From Leptospira ellisii (GTDB lineage: Bacteria > Spirochaetota > Leptospiria > Leptospirales > Leptospiraceae): a stretch of DNA of 11,978 bases. Location of the stretch: contig NZ_NPEF01000103.1 in assembly GCF_002811955.1 (NCBI RefSeq), forward strand, positions 1,432 through 13,409. The letters run 5' to 3'. Both the position numbers and the translations under genes were made by a program. The notes below the pieces were generated by a model. It did no database searches and had not been told where the DNA came from. It saw only the letters and a program-made list of their open reading frames with translations. Shown here one piece after another: positions 1 through 4,851 of the stretch. Every line of letters starts with the position of its first letter. Position 1 is the first letter of the stretch.

Positions 1-17
1 TTAACGATGCGGCATAG
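1..17 (+). CDS. 3' end of a small gene (partial), possible paralogue of the next gene
   Basis: Only the last codons lie in the window. Read in the frame ending at the TAG at 15-17, they encode Asn-Asp-Ala-Ala-stop. The complete gene that follows ends with the same four residues (Asn-Asp-Ala-Ala-stop near 183-194), and the DNA is nearly identical over about 14 bases. This suggests, but on so little sequence cannot prove, that two related small genes lie in tandem. The TAG abuts the ATG of the next gene, so the two are probably translationally coupled. Function unknown. Confidence 0.35.
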
Positions 18-194
18 ATGGATTCGAGTAATCAGTCCGATAATCGTATTTGCGAAATCAGTGAATTTCGCAGGCAAATTCTTCGAAGCATGATTTTGGA
101 TTTTATACAAGAATTGTACTTCGGCGAACGCGAATTTGAAGAACTCGTAGATATGCAAATCCACCAAATCGAGTGCTGGAACGATGCCGCATAA
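18..194 (+). CDS. Small acidic protein of unknown function (58 aa)
   Basis: A 58-codon ORF begins with ATG directly after the TAG of the preceding reading frame and ends at TAA 192-194. The product starts MDSSNQSDNR and ends QIECWNDAA. The middle and C-terminal part (about residues 15-58) looks amphipathic-helical and rich in Glu, Ile and Leu, with no signal peptide or membrane segment. There is no clear Shine-Dalgarno sequence, so translation probably depends on coupling to the upstream gene. It converges on the repressor gene, and a GC-rich hairpin overlaps its stop codon. A perfect 8-bp inverted repeat lies inside it (51-72). I do not recognise a family. The main support is the coupling and the matching tail of the upstream frame. 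Confidence 0.5.
   Translation: MDSSNQSDNRICEISEFRRQILRSMILDFIQELYFGEREFEELVDMQIHQIECWNDAA
51..72. repeat. Perfect 8-bp inverted repeat
   Basis: TGCGAAAT (51-58) and ATTTCGCA (65-72) are perfect reverse complements separated by six bases. The repeat lies inside the small 18-194 gene. It could be an RNA hairpin or a protein-binding dyad, but nothing else in the window shares the sequence. Confidence 0.45.
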
Positions 195-210
195 AATAGG
201 CGGCATTATT
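183..210 (+). terminator. Hairpin between convergent genes, possible weak terminator
   Basis: ATGCCGC (184-190) pairs with GCGGCAT (200-206) around a 9-base A/T loop, and a G-T wobble extends the stem by one pair. A modest T-rich stretch (TTATTCTT) follows on the plus strand. It lies between the end of the plus-strand small gene (194) and the end of the minus-strand repressor (242), where a terminator is expected. The weak U-tract, and its absence on the minus-strand side, keep confidence low. Confidence 0.4.
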
Positions 211-241
211 CTTAAGTTAATAAATCCAGTTCGGACAAAAA

Positions 242-643
242 TTAGTTAGATTTATTTTTTAGGGATTTGACCATTTCTAGAATGATTGTTTGATCTTTAT
301 TTGAGAATGTAACAAAGTCATCGATCAAAACTGGAAGACCTTTGGTGCTATTTACTTTTCGAACCAATTCGGTAGCCTTTTTAAAGATCGAAATTTGTAC
401 TTTTTGATCTTCGTTGGAAAGTATCATACCACCCTCTCCGTATAAAAGCCATTTGTGACTGATTTTGTGTTTTGCTTCTATTCCCAACGCAGTGATATAT
501 TGAATTTCAAGTTTACCGGAACACCATTTGCTTATTGTTTGTTGCGTCATTTCTAGGCTATCCGCAAACTCAGCTTGATTCAAACCTAAAAACTTCATTG
601 CTTCCGCAAGCCTTTCGCCGGGTCTCGTTTCTTTCTTAACCAT
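242..643 (-). CDS. XRE/Cro-CI family phage repressor-like regulator
   Basis: A 133-residue DNA-binding protein. Residues 10-70 form an XRE helix-turn-helix: LNQAEFADSL is the first helix region and TQQTISKWCSG (33-43) the recognition helix. The segment ISHKWLLYGEGGM (61-73) is the end typical of phage repressors of the 'hxxWLLxGxGxM' kind. The remaining 60 residues are helical, with no S24/LexA-type self-cleavage domain. Derepression is therefore probably not by RecA-stimulated autocleavage; a separate antirepressor or protease would be needed. The ATG at 643 is preceded on the minus strand by AGGA at an 8-base spacing. The gene is divergent from the early operon and faces a palindromic operator at 666-680, the layout of a lysogeny switch. 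A Cro-like or host-derived regulator is the alternative. Confidence 0.85.
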   Translation of the reverse strand: MVKKETRPGERLAEAMKFLGLNQAEFADSLEMTQQTISKWCSGKLEIQYITALGIEAKHKISHKWLLYGEGGMILSNEDQKVQISIFKKATELVRKVNSTKGLPVLIDDFVTFSNKDQTIILEMVKSLKNKSN

Positions 644-657
644 AAACTAATTCCTAC

Positions 658-695
658 TTGACATATACGCTTAAAGCGTAATTATTAAATATAAT
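658..695 (+). promoter_or_regulatory. Rightward early promoter
   Basis: A consensus -35 box TTGACA lies at 658-663. A -10-like ATTATT sits 17 bp downstream at 681-686. A perfect TATAAT also occurs at 690-695, but 26 bp from the TTGACA, so it would need a different, weak -35. The promoter points into the recombination/replication operon, and its spacer is filled by the 666-680 palindrome. The leftward promoter for the repressor must lie in the same interval, but no convincing pair of boxes is seen for it. Confidence 0.6.
666..680. promoter_or_regulatory. Palindromic operator for the divergent regulator
   Basis: TACGCTT-A-AAGCGTA is a perfect dyad with 7-bp arms around one central base. It occupies the spacer between the -35 (658-663) and the putative -10 (681-686) of the rightward promoter, so a bound repressor would block RNA polymerase. 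The size and symmetry fit a CI/XRE dimer. A second, A/T-only dyad (ATTAT at 681-685, ATAAT at 691-695) lies alongside. That the XRE protein binds here is inferred from position and symmetry. Confidence 0.6.
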
Positions 696-726
696 ATTCC
701 TAATTAGATTCGGTAAGATTCCGGAT

Positions 727-951
727 ATGAGTAAAGGTTTGCAAGTAGGCAATGTCATAATGGCAAATTCTCCAAAAGTAAAGAATAAACACCGTAATCT
801 GTTTAGGAATGAGGACTTTGCGAATCGTACAAGAAAAAAGCCCGGCGGCAACCGAGCTTTTTTGGTGAATAATTTGAACTTCAACCGAGTTCTATATTTC
901 ACCTCCGTTTTTGAAAGTCAAACAAAAATTTCTAATGGAGTTGAGACATGA
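727..951 (+). CDS. Doubtful leader ORF (74 aa)
   Basis: This ORF starts at ATG 727, with a second in-frame ATG about 11 codons later, and ends at a TGA that overlaps the ATG of the next gene (948-951). That overlap matches the coupling style of the rest of the operon and argues for translation. Against it, no good Shine-Dalgarno sequence precedes 727, the product (basic, Asn-rich) looks like nothing known, and a strong intrinsic terminator lies inside the frame. It could be a leader peptide whose translation affects the terminator, or simply an open frame in an untranslated leader. I rate the latter slightly more likely. Confidence 0.3.
   Translation: MSKGLQVGNVIMANSPKVKNKHRNLFRNEDFANRTRKKPGGNRAFLVNNLNFNRVLYFTSVFESQTKISNGVET
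834..863 (+). terminator. Strong intrinsic terminator in the early leader
   Basis: The stem pairs 834-845 with 852-863: six A-T pairs, two G-C pairs, one C/A mismatch and three more G-C pairs around a 6-base CGGCAA loop. The plus strand ends in six T, a textbook Rho-independent terminator. It lies about 170 bp downstream of the rightward promoter and before the Bet operon. Early transcription must therefore either read through it (antitermination or attenuation) or stop to give a short RNA of about 160 nt. Confidence 0.75.
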
Positions 952-1169
952 ATTTAAAACTCAATGAGGGCCGCGTAGCCATTGAAGTGAAAAAAATTTT
1001 CGAAGTCTTTCAAATTCGAGAAGGCTTTACACCGAACGAGGAAGAGAAAATAGCTATTCTTAGAAATCACGGATATAAAAATCCACAAAGGATCGTAAGA
1101 GTCTACGACCAACTCGAAGAAAGACTGAATTACTTGGCAAATTCGATTTTGAAGGAGAGTGAAATATGA
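948..1169 (+). CDS. Short helical protein of unknown function, first gene of the recombination operon
   Basis: A 73-residue protein whose ATG 948 is preceded by GGAG at a 7-base spacing, a good ribosome binding site. It is charged and helix-forming (for example EVKKIFEVFQIREG and RVYDQLEERLNYL), with no membrane segment or recognised motif. Its stop overlaps the start of bet by ATGA (1166-1169), so the two are translationally coupled and probably work in the same process. Small proteins in this place of Red-like operons are often nuclease inhibitors or annealing-protein partners, but nothing in this sequence shows that. Real gene likely; function unknown. Confidence 0.7.
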   Translation: MNLKLNEGRVAIEVKKIFEVFQIREGFTPNEEEKIAILRNHGYKNPQRIVRVYDQLEERLNYLANSILKESEI

Positions 1170-2176
1170 ATGCCACTCTTGTAAAAGAATCTTCCGATTC
1201 AAATATCGTAAAATCCAAGTTAATCGATTTCGCACCCGAGCAGATCGCATTGTTGAAAAGGACTGTTGCTAAGGATACAACCGATGACGAATTGCAACTT
1301 TTTCTGATTCAGTGCAAACGAACAGGACTCGACCCTTTTCTTCGCCAAATTTATGCGATTAAACGCTGGGACTCCAAAGCAAAAGCAAACGTTATGCAGG
1401 TTCAAACGTCGATCGACGGTTTTCGCCTTATCGCTCATAGAACGGAAAAATACGCGGGTCAACTTGGTCCCTGGTGGTGCGGACCCGATGGAATTTGGAC
1501 GGATGTATGGTTAAAAAAGGAACCTCCTTACGCTGCCAAAATTGGAATTCTCAGAAAAGACTTTAGTCAGCCTCTCTTTGCGGTTGCTCGATATGAGGCG
1601 TATGTTCAAAAAAACTCTGACGGCCTTCCGAATTCAATTTGGTTTAAAATGTCTGACAACCAGCTCGCAAAGTGTGCTGAGTCTTTGGGACTTAGAAAAG
1701 CATTCCCAAATCAAACATCCGGGTTATACACGTTTGAAGAACTTCCTTTTTCAGAAAACCAATATCCGGAACCTGAGACTGAACCGAAAACAACCCAAGA
1801 AAGAAACTTAAATGAACCACCCAAAGTACCGAAGCGAATCCGTACTTCTGCGGAAAAATACCGAAAACTGATCGATACGATCGGGCGTATTCAAAGGGCG
1901 GTTAACTTAACCGAAGAAGAGAAAAAAGCAGAGTTAATTCAGTTTAAAGAACGTTGGGAAAAAATTAAAGATACTTTCCCGATTAAGGAAATTCACTTCT
2001 TTAACGACGGCAAAAACGAACTTTTATGCGTACTCGAAGAATTAGGTTGGGCGGAACATGCAGATTTTCCGGAACCAATCCTAATCCCCAAAATGGAACC
2101 GAGTCCTTCTCAAATCCCGGAACCGGAACTAATGAGAACCGGTGAGCCAAACGGAAAAATCGGAGGGCAAAACTAA
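1166..2176 (+). CDS. bet: Phage recombination protein Bet (Red-beta/RecT-like ssDNA annealing protein)
   Basis: A 336-residue single-strand annealing protein for phage recombination and replication. Residues 26-195 carry the Bet-family signature in order: DDELQLFLIQCKRTGLDPF (40-58), RQIYAIKRW (60-68), QTSIDGFRLIAHRTEKYAG (80-98), WWCGPDGIW (103-111) with DVWLKKEPPYAAKIG (113-127), then KMSDNQLAKCAESLGLRKAF (161-180) and SGLYTFEEL (185-193). The family binds ssDNA and anneals complementary strands, usually with a 5'-3' exonuclease partner. The tail (195-336) is variable: a charged helical segment near 225-262 and a Pro/Glu-rich end, a usual place for contacts with SSB or other partners. AAGGAG precedes the ATG at a suitable distance. 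No exonuclease or SSB gene is seen next to it in this window. Confidence 0.93.
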   Translation: MNATLVKESSDSNIVKSKLIDFAPEQIALLKRTVAKDTTDDELQLFLIQCKRTGLDPFLRQIYAIKRWDSKAKANVMQVQTSIDGFRLIAHRTEKYAGQLGPWWCGPDGIWTDVWLKKEPPYAAKIGILRKDFSQPLFAVARYEAYVQKNSDGLPNSIWFKMSDNQLAKCAESLGLRKAFPNQTSGLYTFEELPFSENQYPEPETEPKTTQERNLNEPPKVPKRIRTSAEKYRKLIDTIGRIQRAVNLTEEEKKAELIQFKERWEKIKDTFPIKEIHFFNDGKNELLCVLEELGWAEHADFPEPILIPKMEPSPSQIPEPELMRTGEPNGKIGGQN

Positions 2177-2529
2177 TGTCTTCTTTTATCCGCAAGACCA
2201 AAGGGCGAACTGAAAACAATTCAAACGAAATTTTCAAAAAAATCGAAAATCCAACCTCCGATATTGAGATTTTGGTAAATAGTTTCGGTATGAATATCTT
2301 AGAAAAGTTTCTTATAAAATTCCAAACCTACCTTAGAAAAAGAAGAGAACAAAAGGCTCTGCTTTTCGCAAACCGGGCTTTGAAACCTGCAAACAAACGC
2401 GGAGCTGAACGAGATTTCGTTCCTGCTCGGTGGCAAGGAGGTAGGGCGAAGCAATGCAAAAAGAAACAGTATATGACCTTTTGGGATATTACGGATTCGA
2501 AGAAACCAAAAATCCGAATCAATTCGTGA
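2176..2529 (+). CDS. Small basic protein of unknown function
   Basis: A 117-residue ORF whose ATG overlaps the stop of bet (TAATG) and is preceded by GGAGG about 8 bases upstream, so translation is likely. The first 60 residues look like an ordinary helical protein (SDIEILVNSFGMNILEKFLIKF at 28-49). The rest is strongly basic (RKRREQK, ANKRGAERD, KQCKKKQ) and is less convincing as evolved sequence. It overlaps the next gene by 76 bp, including that gene's ribosome binding site. Either the overlap is genuine, or the frame has lost its original stop, for example by a small indel, and reads on into the next gene. No family recognised. Confidence 0.55.
   Translation: MSSFIRKTKGRTENNSNEIFKKIENPTSDIEILVNSFGMNILEKFLIKFQTYLRKRREQKALLFANRALKPANKRGAERDFVPARWQGGRAKQCKKKQYMTFWDITDSKKPKIRINS
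2402..2442 (+). promoter_or_regulatory. Hairpin followed by a strong ribosome binding site
   Basis: GAACGA (2407-2412) pairs with TCGTTC (2417-2422) around a 4-base loop. GAGC (2402-2405) then pairs with GCTC (2425-2428), giving a 10-bp stem with a small internal loop. It is followed by AAGGAGGT (2435-2442), the best Shine-Dalgarno in the window, 11 bases before the ATG at 2454. The structure lies inside the 3' end of the preceding ORF and may set the initiation rate of the next gene. Confidence 0.4.
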
Positions 2530-2846
2530 ATGAATCTGGAATCCACTTAACTGTCGGGGAAAATATAATCGTCCGGAAAGAAGATCGAATCGTGCTCGTA
2601 ACTGATGATTTAGAAAAGTTGGAATTATTCATTTTTGGAAATTCTGATTTATCTGAAATCGATCGGCCGGATTTGTATTTCCCGCTCACACACGGTGACT
2701 TGGAATTTGATGAAGATTTTTGGGACTGCGAATGTGAGGAAGACTTTATCCATTTAAAAGTAATCCACCAAGAGTGTTCAAAATGTGGAGCTTTCGCAGA
2801 GGACCAACCGGATAGCCTTCGGTCCGAGGTTTGGGTTTCGAGATGA
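2454..2846 (+). CDS. Small phage protein with a CxC...CxxC putative zinc site
   Basis: A 130-residue acidic protein with two parts. Residues 1-60 are a compact alpha/beta segment (KETVYDLLGYYGFEE, then short strands NIIVRKEDRIVLVTD). Residues 85-125 carry WDCECEEDFIHLK followed by CSKCGAF and DQPDS. The CxC and CxxC pairs are about 17 residues apart and could bind one zinc ion. Small proteins with a similar tail (DCxCExxYIH...CxxC...DxPDS) occur in phages and mobile elements as uncharacterised proteins; that comparison is from memory. A strong AAGGAGGT site precedes the start. The stop overlaps the replication initiator start (ATGA, 2843-2846), which suggests a role in early DNA metabolism. 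Function unknown. Confidence 0.75.
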   Translation: MQKETVYDLLGYYGFEETKNPNQFVNESGIHLTVGENIIVRKEDRIVLVTDDLEKLELFIFGNSDLSEIDRPDLYFPLTHGDLEFDEDFWDCECEEDFIHLKVIHQECSKCGAFAEDQPDSLRSEVWVSR

Positions 2847-3928
2847 AAGCAATTAAGAAAAAAGAGCGGCCGTCCGGAATGGACGGTGCGTGGATTGATT
2901 TCACGATTGTAAACGGTCTTGGGCTTACCGATCAGGAAAAAATACTCTTTTCTATGATCTTTCACCTTTCCAAAAGACAAGAAGGTTGTACGGCGACGAA
3001 CCTCTACTTCGCGGAAATAATGGAGAAGAGCGAGAAGGCAATTTCAGAGGCAATCTCCAGAATGGCGCGCAAAGGTTTTGTTCGTGTTCGGCTCACCAAA
3101 ACGAAACTGGGAACTCTTCGAGTAATGTTTGCGAATGTAAAGGTGCAAAAACCCACTCCACAAAATGAAGTTGAAGCCACCCCACAAACCGAGAATCCCA
3201 CTCCATACGGTGTGGATAGCAGTCCACAAAATATGGATGCCACTACCCAGGATGTGGAGTGTATGCACTCCACAGGGTATGGATCAGATATTAAAGAAAT
3301 AAAAAAGAAGTATAATAAAGAGATAGAAAAGGGGCCTTCCTCTCTCTCGGGTCAGTCTGGATGGTATGATATTTCAGAAAGAGCAAAGGATCTCATTCTC
3401 CATGATTGGGGAGAGTATGATCACAATCCAGATAAGGAAACATATCAACTTTTAGCATGGGAAAAATTTCAGGAGGGCCAGAAACCGGAAGTCGTACTAG
3501 AAACGATTCGAAAATTGATTCGAATCCGAAAGTCGGAACAATTTAAAACAAATACGTTTTGGCAATCGATTCCGGTCAACATTGCCTCCTCTTTTTCTTA
3601 CAAAGACCACATCAAAAATGCTTACAACGCACTTCTGTTGTTGGCCGAAACAAAATCGAATCCATCAAAAGCGAAAAGCACTACGGTGGATTCCAAATCC
3701 CAAAGTGAAAAACAAAAACAATTCTCTCCTTTCTCTTTGGTCTCCTCGTATGCGTCGTTTGAAGACTGGGCGAAATCCCGCCTTACTAGGTCTTCCTTAG
3801 AAGAAATCAGAAGAATTAAAAGGCCGGATGAAATGTCCGAAAATCTTCGGCTTATATACGACAAATTTGTAAACGAAGAAGGCGGAACGCCGGTGTTACA
3901 TTCAAGTGTGATAAAGGAAGCGGTATGA
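2843..3928 (+). CDS. Phage replication initiator with winged-helix domain and internal origin
   Basis: A 361-residue protein, taking ATG 2843, which overlaps the previous stop by ATGA. A TTG at 2831 is possible but less likely. Residues about 28-90 form a winged helix-turn-helix typical of phage replication proteins: LTDQEKILFSMIFHL, then YFAEIMEKSEKAISEAISRM as recognition region and GFVRVRLTK as wing. Residues 104-147 are encoded by the iteron-like repeats and are Pro/Gln/Thr-rich, probably unstructured. Residues 149-163 are a Lys/Glu linker. Residues 170-270 form a second domain with FWQSIPVNIASSFSYKDHI, which resembles the 'FW...P' tails of DnaD/DnaT/O-like initiators that contact a helicase or its loader. 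No helicase or loader gene follows, so host DnaB would be recruited. The role rests on domain order and the internal repeats. Confidence 0.8.
   Translation: MKAIKKKERPSGMDGAWIDFTIVNGLGLTDQEKILFSMIFHLSKRQEGCTATNLYFAEIMEKSEKAISEAISRMARKGFVRVRLTKTKLGTLRVMFANVKVQKPTPQNEVEATPQTENPTPYGVDSSPQNMDATTQDVECMHSTGYGSDIKEIKKKYNKEIEKGPSSLSGQSGWYDISERAKDLILHDWGEYDHNPDKETYQLLAWEKFQEGQKPEVVLETIRKLIRIRKSEQFKTNTFWQSIPVNIASSFSYKDHIKNAYNALLLLAETKSNPSKAKSTTVDSKSQSEKQKQFSPFSLVSSYASFEDWAKSRLTRSSLEEIRRIKRPDEMSENLRLIYDKFVNEEGGTPVLHSSVIKEAV
3157..3283 (+). repeat. Iteron array: six 15-bp dyad repeats, probable phage origin
   Basis: Six related 15-bp units start at 3157, 3181, 3202, 3223, 3244 and 3269, spaced 24, 21, 21, 21 and 25 bp. 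The consensus is TCCAYA-nnn-TRTGGA, an imperfect inverted repeat. Units 3 (TCCATACGGTGTGGA), 4 (TCCACAAAATATGGA) and 6 (TCCACAGGGTATGGA) are the best. Units 1 and 2 keep only the left arm, and unit 5 (TACCCAGGATGTGGA) mainly the right. Units 1-5 are in the same codon phase but unit 6 is in another, so DNA rather than protein sequence is conserved. The 21-bp step puts sites on one helix face. This matches the iterons inside lambda gene O; binding by the encoded initiator is inferred. Confidence 0.75.
3253..3274. repeat. Perfect 9-bp inverted repeat joining iterons 5 and 6
   Basis: TGTGGAGTG (3253-3261) and CACTCCACA (3266-3274) are perfect reverse complements around TATG. The arms are the right half of iteron 5 and the left half of iteron 6 plus three extra paired bases each. 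It could extrude as a cruciform or form a ssDNA hairpin at the edge of the origin. Confidence 0.6.
3284..3334 (+). other. A-rich, purine-biased stretch, probable DNA unwinding element
   Basis: Directly after the last iteron the plus strand becomes strongly A-rich and nearly all purine (runs such as TTAAAGAAATAAAAAAGAAG) and ends at GGGG. It encodes the Lys/Glu linker of the initiator. An A/T-rich, strand-asymmetric tract beside iterons is where lambda-type origins melt. That it melts here is inferred from position and composition. Confidence 0.55.
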
Positions 3929-4155
3929 AAATGCGAAAAAAATTAAAAACCAAACTGGAGAATCTAACTATGAATCCGATTATCAAAGAATCCATCGAGT
4001 GGCACTTCAAAGAAGGCTACACTGTCGTAAAGACATGCGAAATCCTTTCTTGGTCGAACCCAGGACTAAGGCCTGAAATAGTTCAGGCCGAATTCGCGCG
4101 GTTGGAAAGTAGAATTCCGAAAGCAGGAAGCCGTAAAGAAGAAGTGGCCGCATAA
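3925..4155 (+). CDS. Small protein of unknown function (76 aa)
   Basis: Starts at ATG 3925, overlapping the initiator stop (ATGA) and preceded by AAGGAAG. A second in-frame ATG at 3970, preceded by GGAG at 9 bases, is an equally good start and would remove a very basic 15-residue leader (KMRKKLKTKLENLT). The remaining 61 residues (NPIIKESIEWHFKEGY... SRIPKAGSRKEE) look like two or three helices. The segment EGYTVVKTCEILSWSN resembles the first half of a helix-turn-helix, but it is too short to classify. No family recognised. Its position straight after the initiator hints at a replication accessory role. Confidence 0.6.
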   Translation: MKMRKKLKTKLENLTMNPIIKESIEWHFKEGYTVVKTCEILSWSNPGLRPEIVQAEFARLESRIPKAGSRKEEVAA

Positions 4156-4164
4156 CAGAACTGA

Positions 4165-4575
4165 TTGAGGGAAAAGTCTGACAGTGAGTTTCGATCTGAT
4201 TTTTTCGAAGCATTGGAAGAAGGATTTCGAAATGAGGCACAAAGGAAAATCCTCCAAGGCGGCCGTTTCTTTACAGTTCGATCCAAAAAGACCAATCTTT
4301 TGTGTTTCGCTTCCCTCATTTTCGAAGAAGGGGAAGTCAGGAACTTTCAAGTGGTGCGATACAAGGACAAAAGAGTTAAATGGGTTCCGTATGAAAAATT
4401 GCTGGAAGAATTCGAGCTTATCGATGCAGATCCTAAGCCTTGTCCAATCGAGTGGATTTCACAGAGTTACAAAGCAAAAGCCGAGAACGACGAATCGTTT
4501 CGTAAAATGCTAAAAGAAAAATCAGGTATGGAAATCGGAAAAACAAACGCGAAATGGAACCAAAGGTCTGCATGA
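4165..4575 (+). CDS. Protein of unknown function (136 aa)
   Basis: The frame opens at TTG 4165 immediately after an in-frame TGA; no ATG or GTG is available near the beginning and no clear ribosome binding site is seen, so the start is uncertain. The protein is soluble: an acidic helical N-terminus (SDFFEALEEGFRNEAQRKIL), a beta-rich middle (GRFFTVRSKKTNLLCFASLIFEEGEVRNFQVVRYKDK), then PYEKLLEEFELIDADPKP and a charged helical tail. A competing frame opens at GTG 4184 behind AGGGAAAA but its product has shadow-like composition. The stop overlaps the likely start of the next gene by ATGA (4572-4575). No family recognised. Confidence 0.6.
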   Translation: MREKSDSEFRSDFFEALEEGFRNEAQRKILQGGRFFTVRSKKTNLLCFASLIFEEGEVRNFQVVRYKDKRVKWVPYEKLLEEFELIDADPKPCPIEWISQSYKAKAENDESFRKMLKEKSGMEIGKTNAKWNQRSA

Positions 4576-4805
4576 AAGAAAGACAAATGTACATCCACAT
4601 GACTCCACGAGGGTATCAAAAAGCCAAATTTCTCGATGCTCTTGGAAGAAGTTCAAGTATCGAAGAGACAAATGAGCTTGGAGAGAAGCCAACTCTCTGG
4701 CTCGGTCTCGACAACGGGGACCGCATCCGAATTGATCGCGAAATTGCAAAACTAGCGGCATCTATCCTTACCCAATTTGCGGAAACCGGGAAGATTGCGG
4801 CGTAA
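4572..4805 (+). CDS. Small protein of unknown function (77 aa)
   Basis: I take ATG 4572, which overlaps the previous stop as ATGA and has AAAGG a few bases upstream. An ATG at 4554 gives six more residues. The product (MKERQMYIHMTPRGYQ...) has a short helical start, a charged middle (SSSIEETNELGEKPTLWLGLDNGDRIRIDREI) that looks like a beta hairpin, and a C-terminal helix (AKLAASILTQFAETGKIAA). There are no membrane segments or metal-binding residues. No family recognised. It belongs to the same coupled string of small early genes. Confidence 0.6.
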   Translation: MKERQMYIHMTPRGYQKAKFLDALGRSSSIEETNELGEKPTLWLGLDNGDRIRIDREIAKLAASILTQFAETGKIAA

Positions 4806-4827
4806 TACAAAAAATCCAAACGTGAAC

Positions 4828-4851
4828 CCTGCGGTTTTCAGAAATCGCAGG
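4828..4851 (+). other. Hairpin in the gap before the membrane-peptide gene
   Basis: CCTGCG (4828-4833) pairs with CGCAGG (4846-4851), and the stem continues inwards by a G-T pair and three T-A pairs to a 4-base loop, 10 pairs in all. No T-run follows, so it is not a normal terminator. It lies just before GGGAGG (4855-4860) and overlaps the GTG at 4851, so it may modulate translation or mRNA stability. Confidence 0.5.

Noticed and set aside
654..902. 82-residue minus-strand ORF across the promoter/leader region
   Set aside because: It lies over the promoter, operator and terminator, has shadow-like composition and no ribosome binding site.
2519..2980. 153-residue minus-strand ORF
   Set aside because: It is antisense to two well-supported genes. 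Its Ser/Lys/Phe-rich composition is the typical antisense of acidic coding sequence.
3004..3273. Minus-strand ORFs rich in Gly, Ser and Thr opposite the iterons
   Set aside because: They are explained by the repeats in the opposite strand; no start signals.
3157..3283. CRISPR array
   Set aside because: The repeats are 15-bp degenerate dyads at 21-25 bp steps inside a coding sequence, with no room for spacers; they are iterons, not CRISPR.
4184..4513. 109-residue plus-strand ORF starting at GTG behind AGGGAAAA
   Set aside because: It has a plausible start site, but the Cys/Ser/Lys-rich product looks out of frame, and the 4165-4575 frame is longer, better composed and coupled to the next gene.
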